DNA of 52,711 bases from Desulfovibrio sp. (GTDB taxonomy: Bacteria > Desulfobacterota > Desulfovibrionia > Desulfovibrionales > Desulfovibrionaceae), in assembly GCA_016218665.1 (NCBI GenBank), contig JACRDI010000041.1, positions 1 to 52,711 of the forward strand, read 5' to 3'. This document shows, in pieces, positions 19,784 to 27,738 of this stretch. Position 1 is the stretch's first letter; every line of letters starts with the position of its first letter. Under the pieces are notes generated by a model. That model was given only the letters and a program-made list of their open reading frames with translations. It was not told the origin of the DNA and made no database searches. A program made the translations under genes and the position numbers.

Positions 19784-20875
19784 TCAGGCCCGCAGGCAGG
19801 CCTCCAGGGCGGCAAAGGTGCCCGCAAGCCCGAAACGTTCCAGCACCCGGCCGCGCCCGGCCTCGCCCAGGCGCGCGCGCAGGTCCCCGTCGGCCATGAG
19901 GGCGCGCAGGTTCTCCGCCAGGGCCGGCGCCTCAGGCCGGGAAAGCAGGCCCGTGACGCCGTGCTCCACCACCTCCGGAATGCTGCTGACGGAGAACGCC
20001 GCCACGGGCAGGCTCATGGTCATGGCCTCGGCCAGCACAAAGCCGAAGCCTTCCCACAGGGAGGGCAGGGCGAAGATGTCGATGCTTTGGTGGAACGCCT
20101 TCATGTCCCGCACGAAGCCCAGGAACTCCACCCGGTCCGAAAGCCCCAGCCGGACGGCCTGGGCCTTCAGCTCCGCCTCCAGTTCGCCCGTGCCGGCGAT
20201 GAGCACGCGGAAGGGCGGGGCGCTGCCTTTGAGCAGGGCCGCGGCCTCCAGAAGCAGGTGCTGGCTCTTCTGCTCGGTCAGCCTTCCGGCCGTGCCGATG
20301 ACCAGCTCCCCCGGCCTGCGTGGAACCAGGGGCGCGCTTTTCCTGGCGTCGAACTCCGCGCTGTTAAAGCCGTTGTAGATGAGGTGGATGCGCTCCGGCG
20401 GCATGAGATACGGGTTCTCCGCCAGTACGCAGCGGCGGGTCTCCTCGGAATTCACGATGAGCTTGGTGAGCACGCGGTGGAAGAGCAGGCGGTTCAGCCA
20501 CCTGTCGCGCACGGGCACGGCGATGCCCCGGCGGTAGATGATGTCCGGCACGCCGGCCAGTTTCGCGGCCACGCCTCCGGCCTTCACGTCCCTCGGGAGG
20601 CAGAGCAGCACGGCGTCCACCGCCTCGCGCCGGAAGTAGCGCACAAGCCCGGCCATGGCCACGGGGTTGGCGAAGGAGAGTCCGCCCAGGTCCGGGGTGT
20701 GGAGCCCTATGCCCGGCTCCCCGGCGAGCCGTTTCGCCAGCTCGCCGCCCTTCTTGGCCACCACGCGCACGCGGTAGCCCCGGTCGCGGGCCAGCAGGGC
20801 GTTCTGGCAATGCCAGTGCTCGCCGCCGCCCCAGGGGCCGTTGGTGTTGAAGAAACAGAGGGTCTTCGGATTCAT
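19784..20875 (-). CDS. Glycosyltransferase family 4 (GT-B) protein
   Basis: 363 residues with two Rossmann-like halves. N-terminal FFNTNGPWGGGEHWHCQNA is the acceptor-side glycine-rich loop; VIGTAGRLTEQKSQHLLLEA begins the donor half; SLWEGFGFVLAEAMTMSLPV is the GT4 motif with the EGFG/E pair that binds the sugar nucleotide. It is probably involved in lipopolysaccharide or other surface glycan assembly. It is not in a visible glycan cluster, so donor and acceptor are unknown. The ATG at 20875 has AAGGAC before it. It is transcribed away from the gene at 21034. Confidence 0.9.
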   Translation of the reverse strand: MNPKTLCFFNTNGPWGGGEHWHCQNALLARDRGYRVRVVAKKGGELAKRLAGEPGIGLHTPDLGGLSFANPVAMAGLVRYFRREAVDAVLLCLPRDVKAGGVAAKLAGVPDIIYRRGIAVPVRDRWLNRLLFHRVLTKLIVNSEETRRCVLAENPYLMPPERIHLIYNGFNSAEFDARKSAPLVPRRPGELVIGTAGRLTEQKSQHLLLEAAALLKGSAPPFRVLIAGTGELEAELKAQAVRLGLSDRVEFLGFVRDMKAFHQSIDIFALPSLWEGFGFVLAEAMTMSLPVAAFSVSSIPEVVEHGVTGLLSRPEAPALAENLRALMADGDLRARLGEAGRGRVLERFGLAGTFAALEACLRA

Positions 20876-20974
20876 GTCCGTCCTTTGGTCTTGCGCCGCC
20901 GCACTCTCAGTACCGTCTCGGCCGCTTCCGGGCAAGCCCGCATGGCGCGCGGCCCGAGCAGCGGCGCGAATGCG

Positions 20975-21003
20975 TTGCAGAGCGCCAGGGAATGGCGTAG
21001 CCT
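20975..21003 (+). promoter_or_regulatory. Putative promoter of the unknown gene at 21034
   Basis: TTGCAG (20975-20980), a 17-base spacer, TAGCCT (20998-21003) followed by G, 30 bases before the start. Same layout as at 14439-14467. Confidence 0.4.
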
Positions 21004-21033
21004 GGGCATCAGCGCGAGCAGAGCGAGGCGGAC

Positions 21034-21798
21034 GTGGACAGGTACAAATCCCTTGCGGTGGCCCTGGAGGCGGAAGTGCTCTCCGAGATGGCGGGCACGT
21101 TCTTCGGAGCGCGCAAGGCCGTGGAGGACCTGCAGGACGACTTCGCCCTGCGCGCGGACGAGCTGCGCTCCCTGGCGGCCAAGGTCTTCGCCCGGGTGTT
21201 CTTCATGCGTTCGCTGCTGCTGGGCGCCGAGGGCGAGGACGCCCTCTTCGCCGCCCTGGGCCTGCCGCCACAGTTCCCGGAGGCACAGTTCCAGTCCGGC
21301 TCGCGCACCTGGCGGCCGGAGAAGCTGCCCTTCGCGCTCCTGCCGTCCTCGCGCTATGTGAAGCTGGTGCTCTTGGCCTACGCGGAGCTGCGCCACGCCT
21401 GCGACGTGTACATGAACGGCGAGTATGAGGACGACCCCGACCACAAGGGGCGCAAGCGCCTGAGCCTGCACTACGCCCTGGTGGAGCGCATGGGACGCCG
21501 CCTGAACGAGCGCATCGAGAAACTCAACGCCGACATGCCCGCCTCGTGCGTGCTGCAGTACGCGCGCAGCATCAGCACGGTGGAGGCGCCGGGCCAGGGC
21601 TCCATCACCAACGCCCTCGGCGCGGAGAGCCTGGACCGGGGCATGTGCTTTCTGCCGGTGGATTTCGAGGGGCTCAAGCTGTGGCGCGCGCCGGAACTGC
21701 CCGCCCCGGAGGCCTGCGAGGCCAGGCTCAAGGCCTTCGCCTCGGCGTTCTACGAGGCCAACGCGGAGAAGATCCGCCGGGTGCTGGCCGACTTGTAG
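21034..21798 (+). CDS. Conserved-looking protein of unknown function
   Basis: 254 residues from a GTG at 21034 with GAGG six bases upstream. I do not recognise a family. It is soluble and mostly helical by composition, with no signal peptide, membrane segment or cysteine motif. There is a charged N-terminal helical region (about 1-60) and a middle segment VKLVLLAYAELRHACDVYM. The central GRKRLSLHYALVERMGRRLNERI looks like a basic helix, and residues about 165-185 (ASCVLQYARSIST) may line a pocket. GC and codon use match the neighbours, so it is likely a real, vertically held gene. It converges with the DHH gene, with 18 bp between stops. Confidence 0.75.
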   Translation: MDRYKSLAVALEAEVLSEMAGTFFGARKAVEDLQDDFALRADELRSLAAKVFARVFFMRSLLLGAEGEDALFAALGLPPQFPEAQFQSGSRTWRPEKLPFALLPSSRYVKLVLLAYAELRHACDVYMNGEYEDDPDHKGRKRLSLHYALVERMGRRLNERIEKLNADMPASCVLQYARSISTVEAPGQGSITNALGAESLDRGMCFLPVDFEGLKLWRAPELPAPEACEARLKAFASAFYEANAEKIRRVLADL

Positions 21799-21816
21799 GC
21801 CTGCCTGGCGAGGGGG

Positions 21817-22734
21817 CTAGCCCGCGGCGATGAGGCTGGCCATGAGCGCCTTGACGACCTCGTCCGCGCGCTCGATGGGCACCTGGCAGGTGCCGACCTT
21901 GTCGTGGCCGCCGCCGCCGTACTCCAGCATCAGCTTGCCCACGTTGGTCTTGGCGTTGCGCTTCAGCACGCTGTGGCCGACGGTGATGACCACGTTCTGC
22001 CGGCGCACTCCCCACATGACCTGCATGCTGATGTTGCACTTGAGGAACAGCGTGTACACCAGGAAGCGGTTGCCCGCGTAGATGATGTCCTCTCCGCGCA
22101 GGTCGGTGAGGATGACGTTCTCGTGCGCGGTGGAGTTGCGCCGCAGCATGTCCAGGAACAGGCGCGACTGTTCGCGGTAGACGAGCACGCGCTCCTCCAC
22201 GTCGGCCAGCTTGAGGATGTCCTCGGCCTTCATGGTGCGGCAGTACTCGATCATGTCCAGCATGAGCTGGTAGTTGCTGATGCGGAACTCTTTGAAGCGG
22301 CCCAGGCCGGTGCGCGGGTCCATGATGTAGCCGAGGAGGATCCAGCCCCTGGGCTCGGTGATTTCCTGCGGGGTGAGCGTGGCGCTGTCCACCCGGTCCA
22401 CGGCTTCGAGCATGGCGAGCAGATGCTTGGGCAGCTTCTTCTCGCCCTCGAAGTAGTCCCAGATGACGCGGGCGCAGCTTTTGCCGGGCTTGCTCGCGCC
22501 CTTGAACTGCAGCTGCTTGCCAAGCCGGGCCATTTCGCTGGTGTGGTGGTCGAACCACATGCCGCAGCCGGGCACGTAGGGCACGTTGGCCAGGATGTCG
22601 TTTTCCGTGACGGTGATCAGGCCGTCTTGCAGGTCTTTTGGATGCGCGAAGAGATAATCGTCGATGAGCCCCAGTTCCCTAAGCAGCACAGCGCAGGCCA
22701 AACCGTCGAAGTCCGAGCGGGTCACAAGTCGCAT
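21817..22734 (-). CDS. DHH-family phosphoesterase
   Basis: 305 residues. The N-terminal metal motif is SDFDG (D8, D10) and the name-giving DHH triad is D62-H63-H64 in MWFDHHTSE. The C-terminal DHHA1-type end is GGGGHDKVGTCQV, which replaces the usual GGHxxAAG of RecJ and NrnA. Relatives hydrolyse nano-RNA, cyclic dinucleotides, pAp or polyphosphate; which one is not decidable here. The ATG at 22734 has AGAGGA before it. It follows the ECF transporter genes by about 100 bp in the same direction but is probably independent of them. Confidence 0.85.
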   Translation of the reverse strand: MRLVTRSDFDGLACAVLLRELGLIDDYLFAHPKDLQDGLITVTENDILANVPYVPGCGMWFDHHTSEMARLGKQLQFKGASKPGKSCARVIWDYFEGEKKLPKHLLAMLEAVDRVDSATLTPQEITEPRGWILLGYIMDPRTGLGRFKEFRISNYQLMLDMIEYCRTMKAEDILKLADVEERVLVYREQSRLFLDMLRRNSTAHENVILTDLRGEDIIYAGNRFLVYTLFLKCNISMQVMWGVRRQNVVITVGHSVLKRNAKTNVGKLMLEYGGGGHDKVGTCQVPIERADEVVKALMASLIAAG

Positions 22735-22836
22735 GGGCAGTCCTCTGGCTATTGGTATCGGGGGCGCAAATCCACCATTAATGACAATAGCCTGGAGGAA
22801 GGTCCGTGTCAATATTCGCCAGGGATTGAAGCCTGT

Positions 22837-23589
22837 TCAAGACGCGGTGCAGCCTTCCCTCGGCTGCAGGCTCAGCGGCGGCTCCAGCCCGCAGCAATAG
22901 AGCAGGGAAGAGTCGGTGAAAATGTCGGCGGTCGGGCCGTCGGCCATGACGCGCCCCTGGTGGAGCACGATGGTGCGCTCGCAGAGGTCGAACACGAGAT
23001 CCAGGTCGTGCGTGGCGATGACCTTGGTGTGGGTGAAGCCGCGCAGCAGCTTGATGAGCAGCCTGCGCGAGCGGGGGTCCAGGTTGGCCGAGGGCTCGTC
23101 CATGACCAGGATGTCCGGGGAGCAGGCAAGGACCGCGGCAATGGCCACGCTGCGCTTCTCCCCGCCGGAGAGCCGGTAGGGCGGACGGCGCTTCAGGTGC
23201 GCCGCGCCGACGAGCTCCAGGGCTTCGTTCACGCGGCGTTCCGCCTCGTCTGGCGGCAGGCCGATGTTCAGGGGGCCGAAGGCCACGTCCTCGGCCACCG
23301 TGGGCATGAACAGCATGTCGTCCGGATCCTGGAACACCATGCCCACTGTGCGCCGCACCTCGCGCAGGGTGCCGTGGGTCACGGGCACGTCGCCCACGCG
23401 CACCCGCCCGGTCTGCGGTAGGTGGCTGCCGCACAGGTGCTGGAGCAGGGTGGACTTGCCCGCCCCGTTGGCCCCCACAAGCCCCACGGATTCGCCGTGG
23501 TGGATGGTCACGTCGATGCCGGACAGGGCCGGGGTGCCGTCCGGGTAGCTGTAGCTCAGCTCCTTCACTTCCAGGATGTGGTGACTCAT
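22837..23589 (-). CDS. cbiO: ECF-type nickel/cobalt transporter ATPase (CbiO/NikO)
   Basis: 250 residues, complete ABC ATPase: Walker A GANGAGKST, Q-loop in VFQDPDDMLF, signature LSGGEKR, Walker B ILVMDEPSANLDP, and switch histidine in IATHDLDL. The VFQDPDDMLF form of the Q-loop is typical of ECF transporters. The start overlaps the cbiQ stop by 4 bp (ATGA type). It energises uptake through CbiQ and CbiM. A cysteine-rich, serine-containing tail (YCCG) is unremarkable. Confidence 0.93.
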   Translation of the reverse strand: MSHHILEVKELSYSYPDGTPALSGIDVTIHHGESVGLVGANGAGKSTLLQHLCGSHLPQTGRVRVGDVPVTHGTLREVRRTVGMVFQDPDDMLFMPTVAEDVAFGPLNIGLPPDEAERRVNEALELVGAAHLKRRPPYRLSGGEKRSVAIAAVLACSPDILVMDEPSANLDPRSRRLLIKLLRGFTHTKVIATHDLDLVFDLCERTIVLHQGRVMADGPTADIFTDSSLLYCCGLEPPLSLQPREGCTAS

Positions 23590-24398
23590 CGGAACAGACC
23601 TCCGGCCATGCCGCCCAGCAGCAGCGGCAGATCAAAGATGCGGACGGCCAGAAGGTACAGGCCGCAGGCGAGACAGAAACGCAGCTCGGCTCGGCCGAAG
23701 CGCGTGGGCATTCCATATTCCGGCATGGTGCCGCTGAAGCCGCGGCAGAGCATGGCCTGGTGGACGCGTCCGGCGCGGTCCAGGGTGCGCAGCAGCAGGC
23801 TGCCCAGCAGGGAGCGGTACTCGCGAAGGGACGGGCGAGTGGCCGCCCCGCAACGCAGGGCGCGCGCGTGCATCATGCGCCCGGCCTCCTCCACAAGCAC
23901 GAAGATGTACCGGTAGAGGAACTGCAGCTGCACCAGGAAGAGCGAGGGCATTCCCAGCCGGCCGAGGGCCCGGCAGATGTTGTCGAAGCCGGTGACGGCC
24001 ACCAGGGCCAGGCCGGTGGTGACGGCGAGCATGGACCGCAGCAGGATGGAAGAGAAGGAGAGCATGCCGCCGGTGACGGCCAAGGGGCCGAGGTGGAGCT
24101 GCACGGTGCGGTCGAACAGCGGGTTGAAGATGCCCACCATGAGCACGAAGGGCAGGGCCAGGGCGGCGCGCCGCAGCAGCAGCGAGAGCGGGACGCCGCC
24201 CAGGGTCGCCAGCAGCCAGGGGAAGGCGGCAAAGGGCAGAAGCCGGGCCACTTCGTAGCGGCCAAGGGAGAGCATGCTGACCAGGAACAGGACCGTGGCC
24301 AGCACCTTGGCCCGTGCGTCCAGACGGTGCAGGGGGGTGTCCTGGTGCGCCAGGTCGTCCAGTCGGCGCAGTTCCAGCAGGGCGTTTTCTATGCTCAT
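23586..24398 (-). CDS. cbiQ: ECF transporter transmembrane protein CbiQ/NikQ
   Basis: 270 residues with about five hydrophobic segments. DARAKVLATVLFLVS near residue 30 and the two cytoplasmic coupling motifs, ARALRCG and QAMLCRGFSG, are the CbiQ signatures that dock on the ATPase. The start at ATG 24398 is chosen from the family N-terminus; no clear SD precedes it. A start at 24443 would lie inside the hairpin described at 24415-24447 and also lacks an SD. Translation of this gene may therefore depend on coupling or on that hairpin. Confidence 0.9.
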   Translation of the reverse strand: MSIENALLELRRLDDLAHQDTPLHRLDARAKVLATVLFLVSMLSLGRYEVARLLPFAAFPWLLATLGGVPLSLLLRRAALALPFVLMVGIFNPLFDRTVQLHLGPLAVTGGMLSFSSILLRSMLAVTTGLALVAVTGFDNICRALGRLGMPSLFLVQLQFLYRYIFVLVEEAGRMMHARALRCGAATRPSLREYRSLLGSLLLRTLDRAGRVHQAMLCRGFSGTMPEYGMPTRFGRAELRFCLACGLYLLAVRIFDLPLLLGGMAGGLFR

Positions 24399-24414
24399 GG
24401 TTTTTGCGGCAAAT

Positions 24415-24447
24415 GCAAATGGGCAGGGAAAGGCCCTGCCCATTTGC
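24415..24447 (-). other. Perfect 14-bp intercistronic hairpin between cbiM and cbiQ
   Basis: GCAAATGGGCAGGG (24415-24428) pairs fully with CCCTGCCCATTTGC (24434-24447) around a five-base loop. It has no T run on the minus strand, so it looks like an RNA processing or stability element rather than a terminator. Confidence 0.75.
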
Positions 24448-24470
24448 TGTTGCTGTTAATGGCGCGCAAG

Positions 24471-25511
24471 TTATGCCCTGGCGTGGAACCTGCGCACGGC
24501 GAATCCGACCAGGCCTGCCAGGCAAAGGGTCATGAACCCGCCCAGCACGCCGGAGAGGCTGGTGCCCGCGTTGACATTGGGCCACGCCTCCTGCTCCTTC
24601 CCGCCCTTGGCCGGTGCTGCCTCCGGTTCCGCGGCGGCCTTGAAGGAATAGTCCGGCAGGAAGGCCACGCGTTTTTGCAGGGCGTCCAGGGTGCCGTGGA
24701 TGCCGTCCTCGGGCGCGGCGAGCTCTTCCTTGCCGCTCACCTTGGCCAGGGACCATTCCAGTCCGTCAGGATCGGCCGAGGCGAACCAGCTCAAGCCACC
24801 GCCCACCAGCACGGCCGCAAGGCCCAGCCCGGCCAGCACCGGGCGCAGCGAGCGCGGCTGCGCACCAGCGGCCTGAATTCCGAAAAGCTCCGGGCGCACC
24901 CGGTGCAGGAAGGCCAGCAGCAGGGCCGTGACCACGCCTTCCACGAGGCCGATGGCCAGGTGGATGGGCTGCATGAGCAGGAGGAAGGAGCCGAAGGGAA
25001 GATCGCTGATACCGGAGACCGTGGTTTCGAGCACCACGCCGAAGGCTCCCAGCTGCAGCCCGACAACGGCCGAAAGCACAGCGGCGGCCATCAGCCTGCC
25101 CCGGCTGGGAGCGCCGCCGGTCAGCGGCTTGTATATCAGAGGATAGGCCAGATAGCAGGGAATGAAGCCGAGGTTGAAGATGCTGCAGCCCATGGCCAGC
25201 AGGCCGCCATCGGCGAAGAAGAGGGACTGCACGGCCAGCACGGAGGCGATGGTGAGGAAGGCCGCATGGGGGCCCAGGAGCGCCGCCAGGATGAGGCCTC
25301 CGCCCAGGTGCCCGCTGGAGCCCGTGCCGGGGATGCTGAAGTTGATCATCTGCGCGGCGAAGATGAACGCGCCAAGCACGCCCATGAGCGGGATGCGGCT
25401 GTCGTCGTTCTCGGTCTTGAGTTTGTGCGAGGCGTATCCGAGCAGGCACGCGGAAACGGCCCACATGGTGCCGCCAACGGCGGGGGAAATCAGGGCGTCA
25501 GCCATATGCAT
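24471..25511 (-). CDS. cbiM: Nickel/cobalt ECF substrate-specific component, CbiM fused to PDGLE (CbiN/NikN-like) domain
   Basis: 346 residues. The N-terminus MHMADALISP keeps histidine as residue 2, which in this family coordinates the metal together with the free N-terminus, so the start at 25511 is firm. Residues 1-220 are the multispanning CbiM/NikM core (SGHLGGG carries a further histidine ligand). Residues about 225-346 are a PDGLE domain with DPDGLEWSLAKV and a last membrane helix. With CbiQ and CbiO this makes a complete transporter. Nickel (for hydrogenases) or cobalt (for cobamides) cannot be separated by eye. Confidence 0.92.
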   Translation of the reverse strand: MHMADALISPAVGGTMWAVSACLLGYASHKLKTENDDSRIPLMGVLGAFIFAAQMINFSIPGTGSSGHLGGGLILAALLGPHAAFLTIASVLAVQSLFFADGGLLAMGCSIFNLGFIPCYLAYPLIYKPLTGGAPSRGRLMAAAVLSAVVGLQLGAFGVVLETTVSGISDLPFGSFLLLMQPIHLAIGLVEGVVTALLLAFLHRVRPELFGIQAAGAQPRSLRPVLAGLGLAAVLVGGGLSWFASADPDGLEWSLAKVSGKEELAAPEDGIHGTLDALQKRVAFLPDYSFKAAAEPEAAPAKGGKEQEAWPNVNAGTSLSGVLGGFMTLCLAGLVGFAVRRFHARA

Positions 25512-25519
25512 GGGGGGGA

Positions 25520-25546
25520 CCTCCGCAAAAAAATGTTTTGTGGAGG
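25520..25546 (-). promoter_or_regulatory. Hairpin that would hide the cbiM Shine-Dalgarno
   Basis: On the transcript, CCUCC (25546-25542) pairs with the SD GGAGG (25524-25520), then after one mismatch CAAAA pairs with UUUUG, leaving a five-base loop. It would need a transcript starting upstream of 25546. Confidence 0.5.
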
Positions 25547-25547
25547 C

Positions 25548-25578
25548 ATTCTATGCACACCGTTTCCGCTGGTGTCAA
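25548..25578 (-). promoter_or_regulatory. Putative promoter of the cbiMQO operon
   Basis: Minus strand TTGACA (25578-25573) with TAGAAT at 25553-25548; the spacer is 19, long for sigma70 (17 if CATAGA is used). A GTGTTAC at 25604-25610 resembles half of a NikR site, but I find no second half. Confidence 0.4.
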
Positions 25579-25635
25579 CAAAAAATATGACGATTCATGG
25601 GATCGTGTTACTCGGCGGGGCCGGGTGGGGAAAAC

Positions 25636-26748
25636 TTATGACCCCGGCATCCCCCTGAGGGCGTTGATGCGCAGCGTGCGCAAGGCCTCGCCCGACTTGT
25701 CCCCAAGCCCCATCATCGCGTGCGGGAGCTTCACCGCAAGAATGGCCGCAAGGTCGGCCAGGGCCTTGGGGCCGTGGTCGCGGTCCTTGTCGGCCCGCTC
25801 CAGGGCGAACATCTCGCGCAGCACGCCCCGGCTCTTGAGGCGCATGAGCAGGTCCACGCGAGTGGCGGGCCTGAGCTCCGGGTAGTTTCCGGCGATCATG
25901 TGCCAGCGCGCGGCGTCGGCCCCGGCGCGGATGAGACGCGTCGGCAGGCGCAGGCGCTCGCCCAGGGCCAGGGCCAGGCTTTCGCCCCGCAGGTCGTGGC
26001 CGATGTGCCGGGGGAGCATGTCCTGGGGCGTCGTCGCCTTGCCGAGGTCGTGGCACAGGCCCATCCACACGGCCAGAGGATCCCCGGCGAGGCGGTCCAT
26101 GACGCGGGCCGTGTGCTCCAGCACGCTGGCGTCGTGGTACTTGGGCGGCCCGGCCGGTATGGCCGACGCGCCGTGCAGCTCCGCGAACCAGGGCGCGAGG
26201 CAGCCGGTGCGGTCGAGCAGGCGCAGGAATTCGCCCGGGCGCTCGCCCGCGATGGCCTTCTGGACCTCCTGGGCCATGCGCTCGGCGTAGGGCTGGGCCA
26301 GGGCTCCGCTCTCGGCCACGCCGCCCATGGCGGCAAGCAGCTCCGGGTGCGCGCTGAAGCCGGGCATCTGCGCCAGGAAGCGCGCGGCGCGGACGGCCCG
26401 CAGGGGGTCGTCCGTCAGGGATGACGCCGACGCGGGGCGCAGCACGCGGGCCTGCAGGTCCTCCAGGGCCTGGGGATGGCAGAAGAGCCTGCCGTCCTCG
26501 TCCATGGCCATGGCGTTGACCGTGAAGTCGCGCAGGGCCAGGTCGGCCTCCAGGGAGTCCGCGCGGGGGAAGCTGTATTCCTGGTGGCCCAGGATGAACA
26601 CCGGAAAGGTCTTGCCCACGCCCTTGGCCGCCGGATGGGCGGCGAGGAAGTCCTCGACAGTGGCGTCCAGCACGAGGTAATCCCTGTCCCGGACGGGAAG
26701 CCCGAGGAGCATGTTCCGAACGGCCCCGCCCACGAGTAGGATGCGCAT
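25636..26748 (-). CDS. tRNA nucleotidyltransferase (class II, Cca-like) with HD domain; short flexible-loop region
   Basis: 370 residues. Head: VGGAVRNMLLGLP and the catalytic D21-R-D23. Motif B: LRDFTVNAMAMDEDG (R73, D74). Motif C/D region: DDPLRAVRAARFLAQ. C-terminal half: an HD domain with YHDASVLEHT and LCHDLGKATT. This is the E. coli Cca layout. However, the stretch between the DxD and the RD of motif B is 18 residues shorter than in E. coli Cca; the missing part is the flexible loop after the EY pair. The enzyme either adds CCA or is restricted to part of that reaction. The gene is divergent from birA. Confidence 0.85.
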   Translation of the reverse strand: MRILLVGGAVRNMLLGLPVRDRDYLVLDATVEDFLAAHPAAKGVGKTFPVFILGHQEYSFPRADSLEADLALRDFTVNAMAMDEDGRLFCHPQALEDLQARVLRPASASSLTDDPLRAVRAARFLAQMPGFSAHPELLAAMGGVAESGALAQPYAERMAQEVQKAIAGERPGEFLRLLDRTGCLAPWFAELHGASAIPAGPPKYHDASVLEHTARVMDRLAGDPLAVWMGLCHDLGKATTPQDMLPRHIGHDLRGESLALALGERLRLPTRLIRAGADAARWHMIAGNYPELRPATRVDLLMRLKSRGVLREMFALERADKDRDHGPKALADLAAILAVKLPHAMMGLGDKSGEALRTLRINALRGMPGS

Positions 26749-26817
26749 GCGCCCATGCTAGCAGGGCGCGACACGGATGAAAAGACGCCAGGCCCCGCCA
26801 TGGGCGGCGAGGTTCCC

Positions 26818-27684
26818 ATGACCCGCCATTTTCGTATTCTCGACTCGGCCTTGGACGGCCTGGCGCAGCCCGCCACCCTGGCCGGCCCTGGCGCCGCGCA
26901 CCCGCTGTGGGCGGCGGACCTTGAGGCGCTGGGAGCCGTTCCGGAATTGGGCGCTGCGCGGCACTGCCGCGACATCGTGCTCTGCGGCCCCTGCGCCAGC
27001 ACCATGGACGTGGCCCGGCGGCTGGTGGAGGAGGGCGTCCTGGCGCCCTTCGGCAGCGTCATCACGCCGGAGCAGACCGCAGGACGCGGGCAACTGCGCC
27101 GGGCCTGGCTTTCCCGGCCGGGCAACGTGCTGGCCACGCTGGTCTGCCCGCCGGCGGACGGGCTGTGGAACGATCTTCGGCCGCTGGTGCTGGGCTACCT
27201 CTTTGCAGAGGCCCTGAGCGCCCTCGGACAGGCCGTGCAGGTGAAATGGCCGAACGATCTTCTGTCCGGCGGGCGCAAGGTGGCGGGAATCCTTGTGGAG
27301 GAGCGCAAGGACTGCGTTCTCGCGGGCATCGGCGTCAACCTCGGCTGGGCTCCGCCCGCGGAGGCCCTGCGCGAGGGGCATTGCGTTGATGCCGGGGAAT
27401 TTGTCCCGTCCGATGGCGCGGTTGGCCCGGTACGCCTATGGGGTGCCCTTGTAAACCATGTGGAAACGGGGTACAGAACTCTTCTTGAGGCATTTTCTCC
27501 CACTGAATTCCTGACGATTTTCCGGTCCAGGATGGCCTGGCAGGGGAGGCGTGTCCTTGTGCGCGAAGGCGAGAGCGTTCGGTACGAGGCCGTCGTCCGG
27601 GGAATCTCCGCGGAGGGAGGGCTTCTGCTGGACCGCGCCGGCCGGGAGGTCGTGCTCCTGGCGGGCGACGTGATCCCGGTGTGA
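26818..27684 (+). CDS. birA: Biotin-[biotin carboxyl carrier] protein ligase, no DNA-binding domain
   Basis: 288 residues. Biotinyl-AMP loop QTAGRGQLRRAW (residues 87-97, slightly changed from the usual GRGRxGR), KWPNDLLSGGRKVAGILVEE (143-162) with the catalytic lysine K154, and GIGVNLGW. There is no N-terminal helix-turn-helix, so it does not act as a repressor. The ATG at 26818 is preceded by GCGAGG; ATG 26800 is an alternative. It is 54 bp upstream of the biotin enzyme pyruvate carboxylase, with no terminator between, so ligase and substrate are probably made together. Confidence 0.92.
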   Translation: MTRHFRILDSALDGLAQPATLAGPGAAHPLWAADLEALGAVPELGAARHCRDIVLCGPCASTMDVARRLVEEGVLAPFGSVITPEQTAGRGQLRRAWLSRPGNVLATLVCPPADGLWNDLRPLVLGYLFAEALSALGQAVQVKWPNDLLSGGRKVAGILVEERKDCVLAGIGVNLGWAPPAEALREGHCVDAGEFVPSDGAVGPVRLWGALVNHVETGYRTLLEAFSPTEFLTIFRSRMAWQGRRVLVREGESVRYEAVVRGISAEGGLLLDRAGREVVLLAGDVIPV

Positions 27685-27738
27685 CGCGGGGCAGGTCTGG
27701 TTGTTTTTCAGCGCATAGCAACAGCAAGGGGGACTATC

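Noticed and set aside
25600..25612. NikR operator before cbiM
   Set aside because: GTGTTAC is present once; no GTAACAC partner at the expected spacing.
25636..26748. Frameshift or deletion error in the Cca-like gene
   Set aside because: The reading frame continues intact through motif B, motif C/D and the HD domain, so the short loop is an in-frame feature, not damage.
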